Source: Burkholderia sp. IMCC1007
GTDB lineage: Bacteria; Pseudomonadota; Gammaproteobacteria; Burkholderiales; Burkholderiaceae
Length of the DNA stretch: 64,000 nucleotides
Reading direction: 5' to 3'
Assembly: GCF_027257875.1 (NCBI RefSeq)
Contig: NZ_JAPVQY010000024.1
Coordinates: forward strand, 1-64,000
Shown here: in pieces, positions 27,991 to 36,504 of the stretch
How positions within the stretch are numbered: the stretch's first letter is position 1
How the letters are laid out: each line of letters opens with the position of its first letter
Translations under genes and position numbers: made by a program
The notes under the pieces: generated by a model
Databases searched by the model: none
What the model saw: the letters and a program-made list of their open reading frames with translations, nothing else
What the model was told of the DNA's origin: nothing

Positions 27991-28100
27991 AGCAATCCCT
28001 TGCTGTGATGAAGTTCAGCAGTCCGGTGCCGGGCCCACCTCAAACCGGCGACGCCCGGCATCCGTACCGCCAGCCAATGACGAACGCTACGCGCCGCGGC

Positions 28101-28427
28101 TCAATAGTGGTACAACGTCCAGCCGAGCGAGCCGGCAGTCGCGCCGCTGGTGCCGCCAGCTTGCGAGCCGCCGAACCCGTTGCCGCCGACGGTCGACCCT
28201 TGATTGTGGGTCGTGTATGAGAGCGAACTGCTGGCACCGTTGCCGGCAGTTGCGGCGGCTGCGCCAAGTGCCGCGCCCGAATCGATCGCCGTGAAGTTGC
28301 CGAATCCGGCAACCACGGCCATCGTCGAGCCACCGCTCGTCGAGGTGCTGCTGGATACCGTGCCGCTACCTGCGAACGCTGCACCCGAAACCGCCAGAAC
28401 TGCTGCTGCAATCAGAAGCTTCTTCAT
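28101..28427 (-). CDS. Small exported Gly/Ser/Ala-rich protein
   Basis: 108 residues: signal peptide MKKLLIAAAVLAVSGAAFA, then SGGSTMAVVAGFGNFTAIDS and a Gly/Ala/Ser-rich body ending in SLGWTLYHY, an aromatic C-terminus. Low charge and composition match the 196-residue neighbour, and the two look like diverged paralogues. It is the first gene of the leftward cluster. A purine-rich site (GGAGTCGACC) precedes the ATG at 28427, and an AT-rich region follows upstream where a promoter is expected. No sigma-54 -24/-12 element was found. Confidence 0.72.
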   Translation of the reverse strand: MKKLLIAAAVLAVSGAAFAGSGTVSSSTSTSGGSTMAVVAGFGNFTAIDSGAALGAAAATAGNGASSSLSYTTHNQGSTVGGNGFGGSQAGGTSGATAGSLGWTLYHY

Positions 28428-30391
28428 GGTCGACTCCATAACGGCGTGGACGGAATAAGCCGGAAAGGTTGCACGCCTTCAACCCTCCGTCTTGAGCAAT
28501 CCTCACAAGTAAGGATCACTATCCAATTACGAAGCATCGTTTTTAATTCTCCGCTTCATAATTTTGGTCAAGCCAAGTGTAGTTCTTATTTATTAGTTTT
28601 CCGAAGTTTTTTATAGGCGCCTTCGATAATTCCCGCAATACACAGAGATCACCAAAAGACAAAGCATTCGCCGTACCCGGATTAAAGAATTCTCAATACC
28701 GGATTATTTTTTCGATATCTCCCCCGCGGCATGCCGACACGTGGCATTCCGTTCAAGCGATCGGAAATACGCGAATATAATTGCCTGCCGCAAATACAGG
28801 CCCGCCGACACTATTCGCCTTATTACGGCGACAACGGGGCTGCTTCACAGTCAGATGGCATCGCATCTCCCTGAGCTACCGATAAAGGTGTTCCTGGCAA
28901 TCCGACCGACGGGCGTTCGAGCTAATGCAGCCCACGCCGGTATTGGCCCGGCGCAATCGAAACGGCCCTGCATGGTCGAAGACGAATCGGCGTCACGCTG
29001 TCCGGCATGAACAGCGTGGCCCAACCGGGTGAACTGAATGAAGGCGACTGTCGCGGTCGACCGGCCGTCGCCCAAAGCGACAGGCGCTCCTGCGCGTCCA
29101 TCGCGCGGAGGCCACGAAACCGGCAAGAAGCGACCCGCGAAGCCGGCACTGCGTCGCGAGCGATACTCCTATCTGTTCGACTACCCCACTGGTGCGCCAA
29201 GAACATGCGGATCAAGCTGATGCTGGTGGTCTTCATCGCTGTTTCCCCGACTGCTTATTGACGAGGTGGCCGCCCCACATCTTTTACGTGATGTCGACCG
29301 CTCGCCGATGCACCAACTGTCGCAAGCACCATGCCATGCGTTATTCCACCGAACCGTTGCACGCGGCGCACTCCAGCCCTCCCGGAATGCAGCGTCGCAA
29401 GTGACTTTTTTTGTTTCAGGAATGTATCGCGACAACCGTCGGGACCCACCCGCGATCATTGAACGCCGCGAAGCAATCCGCCAATAGGCGGACGAATGCG
29501 GCGTCCAGCCCCGCCTGGCGCGGGTCTGGGGGCAACTGTTGCAAACTTGAGAAGCGCATCGCCATGCACGTGAGACAGCGCCGGCGCGGCTCGGTCGTGA
29601 CATGCCCGCGGCGGCCCGTCCGGCGGGCCTGCGCCGTGCGGACGGCGGTAAATCGCAGTGCGCAGCCCGCAGTTCCGGATGCCCGGCGCGACGGGAATCG
29701 ATACGTTTACATGACGCGTGCTTCGTCAAAACCCGAATGCAATTGATTCATCCGTGAAAATGCCGCCAGATTCATCCGCGTGCGGCAGGTCGAACGCAAG
29801 ACGAATCCGGCGAAAAGCCAACAGCCGCCATCCCGATCAGGTTTCCGCGATAAACCACCGACGCGTCCGCATAACCATTCATTGCAGTTGCCTTATCAAT
29901 CTTTCTATTTCCGTTCGGTTCACCACCTTATCTGAAAATTGCCTTTTCGATGATTTTTTATGCCCGACCAATCGGTTCGCATTTTTCATGAACGAAACAT
30001 TTTTCGAAGCAAGGACCCGCGTAAATCTTCTTGCCGCAAAATCCGCATTCCAACGTTCGATCGACCGCTGAACATCCGTCGCGGCCGTATTTTCCGTGCA
30101 TTTCGTGTAATCGATCGCTGTCGCAGCGATCAGGTGCGGACGCATCGAACTGCCTCGGCGATTCACGCCTGCAACAAAAATGCGCATGCCGCGACCGTGC
30201 GGACGCGACGCCGGGACGACGCGTTCGCCCAGCGTCCCTGGCATGCCGATTGCCTGATGTCCGGCCCACGCGAGCGGCACGTCAACGCGATCGATACGCG
30301 CGGCGCGTGGCCGGCGCACGATGTGCGCGACTGGCGGATCGCGCCGTCGTTGCTGCAGACGAGCGTCGTCGCGCAATGAGCTGCCGCGCCG
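28428..30391. other. Nearly 2 kb with no supportable gene
   Basis: Frames here are short, overlap each other and lack family motifs or good starts. 28540-28720 and 29870-30080 are clearly AT-rich, unlike the rest of the window. The left end should hold the promoter of the exported-protein cluster. The region could hide regulatory RNA or a decayed insertion, but no inverted repeats or transposase motifs were seen. Confidence 0.5.
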
Positions 30392-31318
30392 CTACGTGCC
30401 GAGCAGCTCCTTGCGGCGCAGGTGCACGACGTCGCGCATCGGCGGCGCGCCGAACAGCCGGCTGTATTCGCGGCTGAACTGCGACGCGCTTTCGTAGCCG
30501 ACGGTCGCCGCCACCGACCCGACGTCGCCACCCTGGCGCAGCAACAGCCGCCGCGCCTCGTGCAGCCGCAACTGCTTCTGGTACTGCAGCGGGCTCAGCG
30601 TGGTCACGTGCTTGAAGTGATGATGGAGCGACGACACGCTCATGTTGACCGCCTGCGCGAGGGTCTCGACGCGCATCGGTTCCGCGTAGTGATCGCGGAT
30701 CCACTCGATCGCGCGCGCGATCCGGTGCGTCTGGCTGCCCGCGACCGCCATGTGCCGCAGCCGCGTGCCCTGCCCGCTCGTCATCAGCCGATACAGCAAC
30801 TCCTTTTCGATCAGCGGCGCGATGACCGGAATATCGGCCGGCGTATCGAGCAGACGCACCAGCCGCAACGCGGCATCGAGCAGCGGCGGCGTGAGCTCGC
30901 CGACCGCGATGCCCTCGCCTTCGGGGCCGGCATCGGGCTCGGGCAGCCGCATCTCGGCCGCGAGCTCGACGATGCGTTCCAGGTCGAGCGTCAACGTCAG
31001 GCACAGGTACGGGGCCGCCGGCGACGCCTGGGTGACGCGCGAGAGAATCGGCAAGTCGATCGACGTGATCAGGCAATGCTGCGCGTCGTATTCGTAGGCC
31101 TGGCCGGCGACGATCACGCGCTTCGCGCCCTGCGCGGCGATCACCAGCGCGGCGCGCGACACGCCGCAGCCGAGGTCGACCGGATGCGTATGCCGGTGCA
31201 GCATCAGCGCCGGCACGGCGGTCGAGTGCGAGCCGTCCGCAGGCGCGAAACGGCCGATGAGCGACGCCAGTTCGCGCCGCCCGGATTCGCGCGACGCCGC
31301 GATATCGGTCATGTCCAT
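30392..31318 (-). CDS. AraC-family regulator with AraC_N cupin
   Basis: 308 residues. The N-terminal cupin-like AraC_N domain (about 35-190: SRAALVIAAQGAKRVIVAGQ, YEYDAQHCLITSIDLPILSR) is followed by two HTH motifs in the C-terminal 100 residues (VETLAQAVNMSVSSLHHHFKH, VGSVAATVGYESASQFSREYSRLFG). This is the YqhC/AraC_N type that often controls aldehyde or redox enzymes. It is divergent from the 2Fe-2S/molybdenum hydroxylase pair that starts 182 bases away, so it probably senses the substrate of that enzyme. Confidence 0.88.
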   Translation of the reverse strand: MDMTDIAASRESGRRELASLIGRFAPADGSHSTAVPALMLHRHTHPVDLGCGVSRAALVIAAQGAKRVIVAGQAYEYDAQHCLITSIDLPILSRVTQASPAAPYLCLTLTLDLERIVELAAEMRLPEPDAGPEGEGIAVGELTPPLLDAALRLVRLLDTPADIPVIAPLIEKELLYRLMTSGQGTRLRHMAVAGSQTHRIARAIEWIRDHYAEPMRVETLAQAVNMSVSSLHHHFKHVTTLSPLQYQKQLRLHEARRLLLRQGGDVGSVAATVGYESASQFSREYSRLFGAPPMRDVVHLRRKELLGT

Positions 31319-31499
31319 GGCGGGTTCCTCGCTTCATTTCCCTGAATCGCGGGAGCATAGCGAAACGCCCGGCGCCGTGCCGGGGATTTGCAGGATTGTT
31401 CAATAAATTTGCAGGATTGGGTAGACGCAAAACCGGACGTGTCGCGCACACTCGCGACTAGCCTGGCGCATGCCGGGTTTTCCCCATGGAGACAATACA

Positions 31500-31961
31500 A
31501 TGCCCACCACGTTTGTCCTGAACGGCAAGAGCGTGACGCTCGACGCCGATCCGTCGATGCCTGTCCTCTGGGCAATCCGCGAACACGCGGGGCTGACCGG
31601 CACGAAGTTCGGCTGCGGCATGGCGCAGTGCGGCGCGTGCACAGTCCATCTCGAAGGCCAGGCCGTGCGCTCGTGCGTGCTGCCGCTCGCCGGCATCGCG
31701 GGCAAGCACATCACGACGATCGAAGGGCTGCAGAGCAAGCCCGCGCATGCCGTGCAGGCCGCGTGGGTCAAGCTGCAGGTGCCGCAGTGCGGCTACTGCC
31801 AGTCCGGCCAGATCATGTCGGCCACCGCGCTGCTCGAGCAAAACCCGAAACCGACCGACGCGGACATCGATGCCGCGATGAACGGCAACCTCTGCCGCTG
31901 TGCGACCTACGCCCGCATCCGGGCCGCGATCCACGACGCGGCCGCGACGCTGGGAGCGTGA
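31500..31961 (+). CDS. 2Fe-2S subunit of an isoquinoline 1-oxidoreductase-type molybdenum hydroxylase
   Basis: 153 residues. The plant-type ferredoxin cluster has Cys in [16 protein letters not shown] and later C (SCVLPL). The second cluster domain has CGYCQSGQ and [10 protein letters not shown]. The family passes electrons from the molybdopterin subunit encoded immediately downstream. The ATG at 31500 follows GGAGACAATACA; the earlier in-frame ATG at 31470 gives an unsupported extension. The stop is 2 bases before the large-subunit start. Confidence 0.92.
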   Translation: MPTTFVLNGKSVTLDADPSMPVLWAIREHAGLTGTKFGCGMAQCGACTVHLEGQAVRSCVLPLAGIAGKHITTIEGLQSKPAHAVQAAWVKLQVPQCGYCQSGQIMSATALLEQNPKPTDADIDAAMNGNLCRCATYARIRAAIHDAAATLGA

Positions 31962-31963
31962 CC

Positions 31964-34174
31964 ATGACGATCGAACTCGACAATCCCGGTTCGGTGCGGC
32001 CGTCGCGTCGCACGTTCCTGAAAGCCGCGGGCGCCGCGGCCGCGGTCAGCCTGACGATCGGCTTCGAATGGGCCGGCCTCGGCCGCCGCGCGCTCGCCGC
32101 GACGCCGCCCGCAGCCGACTTCGCGCCGAACGCGTTCCTGCGCATCACGCCCGACGGCGCCGTCACGGTCATCGCGAAGCACGTCGAAATGGGCCAGGGC
32201 GCGTACACGGGTATCGCGACGATCGTCGCCGAGGACCTCGACGCCGACTGGTCGAGCGTGCGCGTCGAAAGCGCGCCGGCCGATGCGAAGCGCTATGCGA
32301 ACCTCGCGTTCGGCACGATGCAGGGCACGGGCGGCAGCTCGGCCATGTCGAACTCGTGGCAGCAACTGCGCGAAGCGGGCGGCAAGGCCCGCGCGATGCT
32401 GGTATCGGCTGCCGCCGCGCGCTGGAAGGTGCCGGCGAGCGAGCTCACCACGGCCGGCGGCGTCGTCACGCACGCGAAAAGCGGCAAGACGGCCGCGTAC
32501 GGCACGCTCGTCGCCGACGCGTCGAAGCTGCCGGTGCCCGACAAGGTCAAGCTGAAACAGCCGGCCGATTTCAAGCTGATCGGCCATCGGATTCCGCGTG
32601 TCGACGCAGCGGCGAAATCGAACGGCACCGCGCATTTCACGCTCGATACGACGTTGCCCGGCATGCGCGTCGCGCTGCTGCAGCGTCCACCGCGCTTCGG
32701 CGCGACGGTGAAATCGTTCGACGCGACGGCCGCTAAGGCCGTGCCGGGCGTCGTCTCGGTCGTGCAGGTGCCGGGCGGCGTCGCGGTCGTCGCGACGGGC
32801 TTCTGGGCCGCGAAACAGGGCCGCGATGCGCTGAAGATCGACTGGGACGAAACGCACGCCGAAAAGCGCAGCTCGGACGAACTCATGCGCGAATATCGGC
32901 AACTCGCCGACAAGCCCGGCACGTCGGCGCGCAAGGACGGCGATGCCGATGCGGCGATCGCCGGCGCCGCGCGCAAGGTCAGCGCGACGTACGAATTCCC
33001 GTATCTCGCGCACGCGCCGATGGAGCCGCTCGACGCGGTCGTCAAGCTGAGCGCCGACAGTTGCGAAATCTGGGCCGGCGACCAGTTCCAGACCGTCGAC
33101 CAGGGCAACGCGGCCAAGGCTGCGGGGCTGAAGCCCGTGCAGGTGCGCATCCACACGCTGTACGCGGGCGGCAGCTTCGGCCGGCGCGCGAACGCGTGGT
33201 CGGACTACGTGGTCGAGGCCGTGTCGATCGCGAAGGCGCTCGGCGCCGACGGCAAGCCGGTCAAGCTGCAGTGGACGCGCGAGGACGACATCCAGGGCGG
33301 CTTCTATCGCCCGATGTACTTCCACAAGCTCGACGCGGGCCTGACCGCGGACGGCCGGCTGGTCGGCTGGCGCCACCGGATCGTCGGCCAGTCGATCCTC
33401 GCGGGCACGCCGTTCGAGCCATTCATGGTCAAGAACGGGATCGACGCGACGTCGGTCGAGGGCGCGGCCAACCTGCCGTACGCGGTGCCGAACGTGTCGG
33501 TCGAACTCACCACCACCAAGGTCGGCCTGCCGGTGCTGTGGTGGCGCGTGGTCGGCAGTTCGCACACGGCCTACGCGGTCGAGGCGTTCGTCGACGAAGC
33601 CGCGCACGCTGCGGGCAAGGATCCGTATGCGTTCCGCCGCGACCTGCTCGCGAACGAGCCGCGCATGCGCGCGGTGCTGGACCTCGCCGCGCAGAAGGCC
33701 GGCTGGGATCCGGCCAAGCCGCTGCCGAAGGGCCGCGGGCGCGGCATCGCGGTCGCCGAGGCGTTCAAGAGCTACGTCGCGCAGGTGGCCGAGGTGTCGG
33801 TCGACGCCGACGGCAACGTGAAGGTCGAGCGCGTGGTGTGCGCGGTCGACTGCGGGATCGCGATCAACCCTGACATCGTGGCCGCGCAGATGGAAGGCGG
33901 GATCGGTTTCGGCCTCGGCGCGGCGCTGCACAGCGCGATCACGCTGAAGGACGGCCAGGTCGAGCAGCGCAACTTCGATGGCTACCACGTGCTGCGGATG
34001 GCGGAGATGCCGAAGGTCGAGGTGCACATCGTGCCGTCGGCCGAGGCGCCGACCGGTGTCGGCGAGCCGGGCGTCGCGCCGGTCGGGCCGGCGGTGGCCA
34101 ACGCGATCTTCGCGGCGACGGGCAAGCGGCATTACGTGCTGCCGTTCGATTCGGCGGGTACCGCGAAGGCTTGA
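31964..34174 (+). CDS. Molybdopterin-binding subunit, IorB/xanthine-dehydrogenase family, Tat-exported
   Basis: 736 residues. A twin-arginine signal is present ([20 protein letters not shown], residues 13-32). Molybdopterin-binding segments include [61 protein letters not shown] and the C-terminal [19 protein letters not shown] with the catalytic Glu. The two-subunit form without a FAD protein is typical of periplasmic aldehyde or N-heterocycle oxidoreductases that donate to cytochromes. No cytochrome c gene or XdhC-type chaperone is adjacent, so partners must be encoded elsewhere. The substrate cannot be inferred beyond aldehyde or heteroaromatic. Confidence 0.9.
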   Translation: MTIELDNPGSVRPSRRTFLKAAGAAAAVSLTIGFEWAGLGRRALAATPPAADFAPNAFLRITPDGAVTVIAKHVEMGQGAYTGIATIVAEDLDADWSSVRVESAPADAKRYANLAFGTMQGTGGSSAMSNSWQQLREAGGKARAMLVSAAAARWKVPASELTTAGGVVTHAKSGKTAAYGTLVADASKLPVPDKVKLKQPADFKLIGHRIPRVDAAAKSNGTAHFTLDTTLPGMRVALLQRPPRFGATVKSFDATAAKAVPGVVSVVQVPGGVAVVATGFWAAKQGRDALKIDWDETHAEKRSSDELMREYRQLADKPGTSARKDGDADAAIAGAARKVSATYEFPYLAHAPMEPLDAVVKLSADSCEIWAGDQFQTVDQGNAAKAAGLKPVQVRIHTLYAGGSFGRRANAWSDYVVEAVSIAKALGADGKPVKLQWTREDDIQGGFYRPMYFHKLDAGLTADGRLVGWRHRIVGQSILAGTPFEPFMVKNGIDATSVEGAANLPYAVPNVSVELTTTKVGLPVLWWRVVGSSHTAYAVEAFVDEAAHAAGKDPYAFRRDLLANEPRMRAVLDLAAQKAGWDPAKPLPKGRGRGIAVAEAFKSYVAQVAEVSVDADGNVKVERVVCAVDCGIAINPDIVAAQMEGGIGFGLGAALHSAITLKDGQVEQRNFDGYHVLRMAEMPKVEVHIVPSAEAPTGVGEPGVAPVGPAVANAIFAATGKRHYVLPFDSAGTAKA

Positions 34175-34190
34175 TGGCGCGGGAAAAGCG

Positions 34191-34225
34191 GGCCGCGCGG
34201 CGGGGGCGTCGCGCGGCCGGTTTTT
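34191..34225 (+). terminator. Terminator of the molybdenum hydroxylase operon
   Basis: GGCCGCGCG (34191-34199) pairs with CGCGCGGCC (34210-34218), followed by GGTTTTT. The next gene (Fic) converges from the other side. Confidence 0.75.
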
Positions 34226-34275
34226 GGGTAGCGGACGGGATCAGGCCGCTGTGGGCAACTATGCGCCGCGGGCGC

Positions 34276-35478
34276 TCACCCTTGTTCAACCTCCGGCCAG
34301 AGCCTTGGGAAAAGAAATCGAAGGGCCGCAAGCGGCAATCCAAAGGAGAGATCGCCGCGATGCGAGGGGGACGTCAACAATCCGAAGTCGAGCAGTGATC
34401 GAACGATGCGCCGCGCAAGGACGTCGCTTACCCCCAGCATCTGGGCAAATTCCGCGCGGGTTACAGTTCGACGCAATGCGACGAACTCCATGGCCAAGGC
34501 CGCCGACTCCGCCTTGACGACCGATTTCTCCGTACCGATCGTCCATGGGTTGAATTCCAGGTACCGCAGCAGATCCAGCATACGCCCTGCCACACCGTCG
34601 AACTCGGTCATATGGACCATGAACCCCACCTGATCCTCACAGCAAGCCAGAAAGAATTGAGCGAACTTGACGAGCCCTTCCTGGGATAGATTGCCCCGGC
34701 CGTCCAGATCGTTGCGCCGTGTCTGATCGGCTTCGCTCAGCGTGGAGTAATACCTGCCATCCTCGCGCGCCAAGCCGCGAAGCGGCGACCATAGACCGTG
34801 GGTGAGATCGGCTGCGCGTAGTCCAAGATGCGAATGCAGACGCGCTACGCGACCGTTGCCATCCATAAACGGGTGCACCCAGGCCAAACGATGATGCGAG
34901 CAGGCAATGCCGATCAGCTGGTACTCCTTTGCGCGAATGCGGCCATACCGTGCCGCCCAGGCCTGAAGCAAGGGCTCGATCATTTCCGGCTCCGGCGCCA
35001 GATGGCGCCCGACCGTTACCGCCAACTGCCGAAGTTCGCCCGGGACAATAGCCTGTCCGTCACCGGTGACGCGCTCATCGGCAGTGAGACACGAAAAGAA
35101 ACGCGCGTGAATGGCCCGGATTCGCGCGGGCTCAAACAGCGCGGCGACGGGAAGCGAGCCCCATTCTTCTTCGAGTGCCGTTTCCGTTGCGATATGCGCG
35201 ACCGCGAATCGCTGCTTCCTGCGCTCGACAATATCGGTCGAATAGTCCCGGTGAAGCGCAGCTTCGATCTTGGCAGGCGTCGTATGCTGCCCTTCGATCT
35301 TGTTCGTGTAGTACGAATTCATTGCGCGCAGTTGGGGAACGAGCGCTCTCGCCAATGGGGTGTCCCGCACGGCGAGCAACCGCTGCGAAGAGTCGACAAG
35401 TTGCGTCGCCTGTTCAAGGAGCGGATCAAGGACCCGATCCTCGGGAAACAATGGCTCAAAAGTAGCGACTGTCGTCAT
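34276..35478 (-). CDS. Fic-domain protein with N-terminal inhibitory motif
   Basis: 400 residues. The Fic core has HPFMDGNGRVAR at 202-213 (His202 catalytic base, Asp206 for Mg, Arg213 for phosphate). An inhibitory helix [S/T]xxxE[G/N] occurs upstream as TNKIEG (58-63), so this is a class II, self-inhibited Fic enzyme; the Glu62 would occupy the ATP gamma-phosphate site. A C-terminal winged helix (TRAEFAQMLGVSDVLARRIVRSLL, about 340-365) completes the Fic_N/Fic/HTH layout. Such proteins transfer AMP to Ser, Thr or Tyr of a target. No antitoxin gene is needed or present. The start at 35478 is followed by MTTVATFEPLFPEDRVLDPL, as in relatives. Confidence 0.9.
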   Translation of the reverse strand: MTTVATFEPLFPEDRVLDPLLEQATQLVDSSQRLLAVRDTPLARALVPQLRAMNSYYTNKIEGQHTTPAKIEAALHRDYSTDIVERRKQRFAVAHIATETALEEEWGSLPVAALFEPARIRAIHARFFSCLTADERVTGDGQAIVPGELRQLAVTVGRHLAPEPEMIEPLLQAWAARYGRIRAKEYQLIGIACSHHRLAWVHPFMDGNGRVARLHSHLGLRAADLTHGLWSPLRGLAREDGRYYSTLSEADQTRRNDLDGRGNLSQEGLVKFAQFFLACCEDQVGFMVHMTEFDGVAGRMLDLLRYLEFNPWTIGTEKSVVKAESAALAMEFVALRRTVTRAEFAQMLGVSDVLARRIVRSLLDFGLLTSPSHRGDLSFGLPLAALRFLFPRLWPEVEQG

Positions 35479-35486
35479 GCTTCGAT

Positions 35487-35605
35487 GTCGGGTTCAATGT
35501 AGGGTTTCAAGTCGGCAATTATAACCACTTAAGCCCATGATTTATATATATTTTCCCCATATCCAAGTCGGGTTCAATGTAGGGTTCCGTGGAGGGTTCC
35601 ATGGA
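35487..35605. repeat. Direct repeats upstream of the Fic gene
   Basis: A 20-base sequence, GTCGGGTTCAATGTAGGGTT, occurs at 35487-35506 and 35567-35586. The second copy leads into a 12-base tandem repeat (GGGTTCAATGTA, GGGTTCCGTGGA, GGGTTCCATGGA; 35570-35605). On the minus strand the repeat could encode Glu-Pro or Asn-Pro tetrapeptides, but no good gene start is visible. Its origin is unclear; it may be an old insertion or duplication. Confidence 0.7.
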
Positions 35606-35650
35606 GGGTTTGTCCACACACCCTTCCCGGCCGCCCCACGGCCCCATGCG

Positions 35651-35853
35651 CGTAACCGCCCGCCTATTCCCACCACCTGTTCCCACGTTACGCCGCCCGT
35701 AACGTCCGTAACGTTCCCGCTTGACGCTACGTAACAATCCTTCAATGCGGCTCCGACCCTTCCATCGCCGCCGCGCCCTCCGTGTTGAAAATTCTTTTAA
35801 ATTCAACGCGGACAGACCGATGGCGCTGTCGCCGGCGACCGTCGTTGCGTAAC
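35651..35853. promoter_or_regulatory. Six CGTAAC motifs upstream of the winged-helix regulator
   Basis: CGTAAC at 35651, 35698, 35707, 35730 and 35848, and its reverse GTTACG at 35687. Two of them form the perfect palindrome ACGTTACG-N5-CGTAACGT (35685-35705). All lie within 275 bases before the start at 35926. Iterated motifs of this kind are typical regulator-binding sites. Confidence 0.55.
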
Positions 35854-35925
35854 AGAACACCCCTGGCCCGGAAGTTGCAGAACGTGTTCCCGCAAACACT
35901 CCTTTACGGACATGCGAGGGCCAAC

Positions 35926-36324
35926 ATGGATTGCAAATACCTGTACATCGACAACATAAAGATCAACTTCGTGCGCCGCACGATCGAAATCGACAATAAA
36001 GTCGTCGACGTAACGCCGCGTGAGTTCGACGTCGTCGAATTCCTGCTCGACAACATGAACAAGATCGTGCCGCGGCAAGCGATCCAGGAAGCCGTCTGGG
36101 GGCGGGAGCTCGGCGTGTCGTCGCGCACGCTCGACACCCATATCTCGCGCATCCGCTCGAAGCTGCAGCTCGATTACGACAAGAACCTGCGGATCATCCC
36201 GATCTATGCGGTCGGCTATCGGCTGGTGCTGTTCGGTGCGGCCATGACGCACGTCGAACGCCATGATGCGGCGCCGATCCTGCGCGCCGCGCCGCAGCCG
36301 GCGATGGCCGCCGACTACGCGTAA
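35926..36324 (+). CDS. Stand-alone OmpR/PhoB-type winged-helix DNA-binding protein
   Basis: 132 residues. Residues 8-103 form a complete trans_reg_C winged helix (DVTPREFDVVEFLLDNMNKI, REAVWG-like QEAVWGRELGVSSRTLDTHI, RSKLQL, IIPIYAVGYRLV) with no receiver domain. A short tail of about 30 residues follows. The frame is open to 35782, but similarity begins at MDCKYLYIDNI and GCGAGGG precedes this ATG. Orphan regulators of this kind act without phosphorylation or pair with other proteins. CGTAAC repeats in front of and at the end of the gene suggest autoregulation. Confidence 0.85.
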   Translation: MDCKYLYIDNIKINFVRRTIEIDNKVVDVTPREFDVVEFLLDNMNKIVPRQAIQEAVWGRELGVSSRTLDTHISRIRSKLQLDYDKNLRIIPIYAVGYRLVLFGAAMTHVERHDAAPILRAAPQPAMAADYA

Positions 36325-36347
36325 CACGTAACACGTAGCGCGTAGCG
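36320..36347. repeat. Heptamer tandem repeat over the regulator stop codon
   Basis: CGTAACA twice, then CGTAGCG twice (36320-36347). The first unit contains the stop codon of the winged-helix gene and repeats the CGTAAC motif seen upstream. Confidence 0.7.
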
Positions 36348-36504
36348 GCCGCCCGCGGCGGTGCCGCTGCGCGCGCCGGCGAGGTTCCCCACCCCGACGT
36401 GCCGCACGCCCCGCCGTGCAGTGCATCGCGGCGCGACGCCCGTCGCCGCACCGTGACACGACCCGCCGCCTCCGGGCGGCCGCCGCCCGTGCCGGCGCTG
36501 CGCG

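Noticed and set aside
28428-28760. Sigma-54 (-24/-12) promoter upstream of the exported-protein cluster
   Set aside because: No GG-N10-GC element with acceptable context was found on the minus strand.
29416-29565. 49-codon minus-strand frame (MAMRFSSLQQLPPDPRQAG)
   Set aside because: Codon use differs from the genome, no ribosome site is visible, and no family is recognised.
29879-30269. Minus-strand frame with a Cys/His-rich end (CGFCGKK, CFEKCFVHEKC)
   Set aside because: It looks like a zinc ribbon but has no start signal, and the upstream residues are low-complexity; probably chance.
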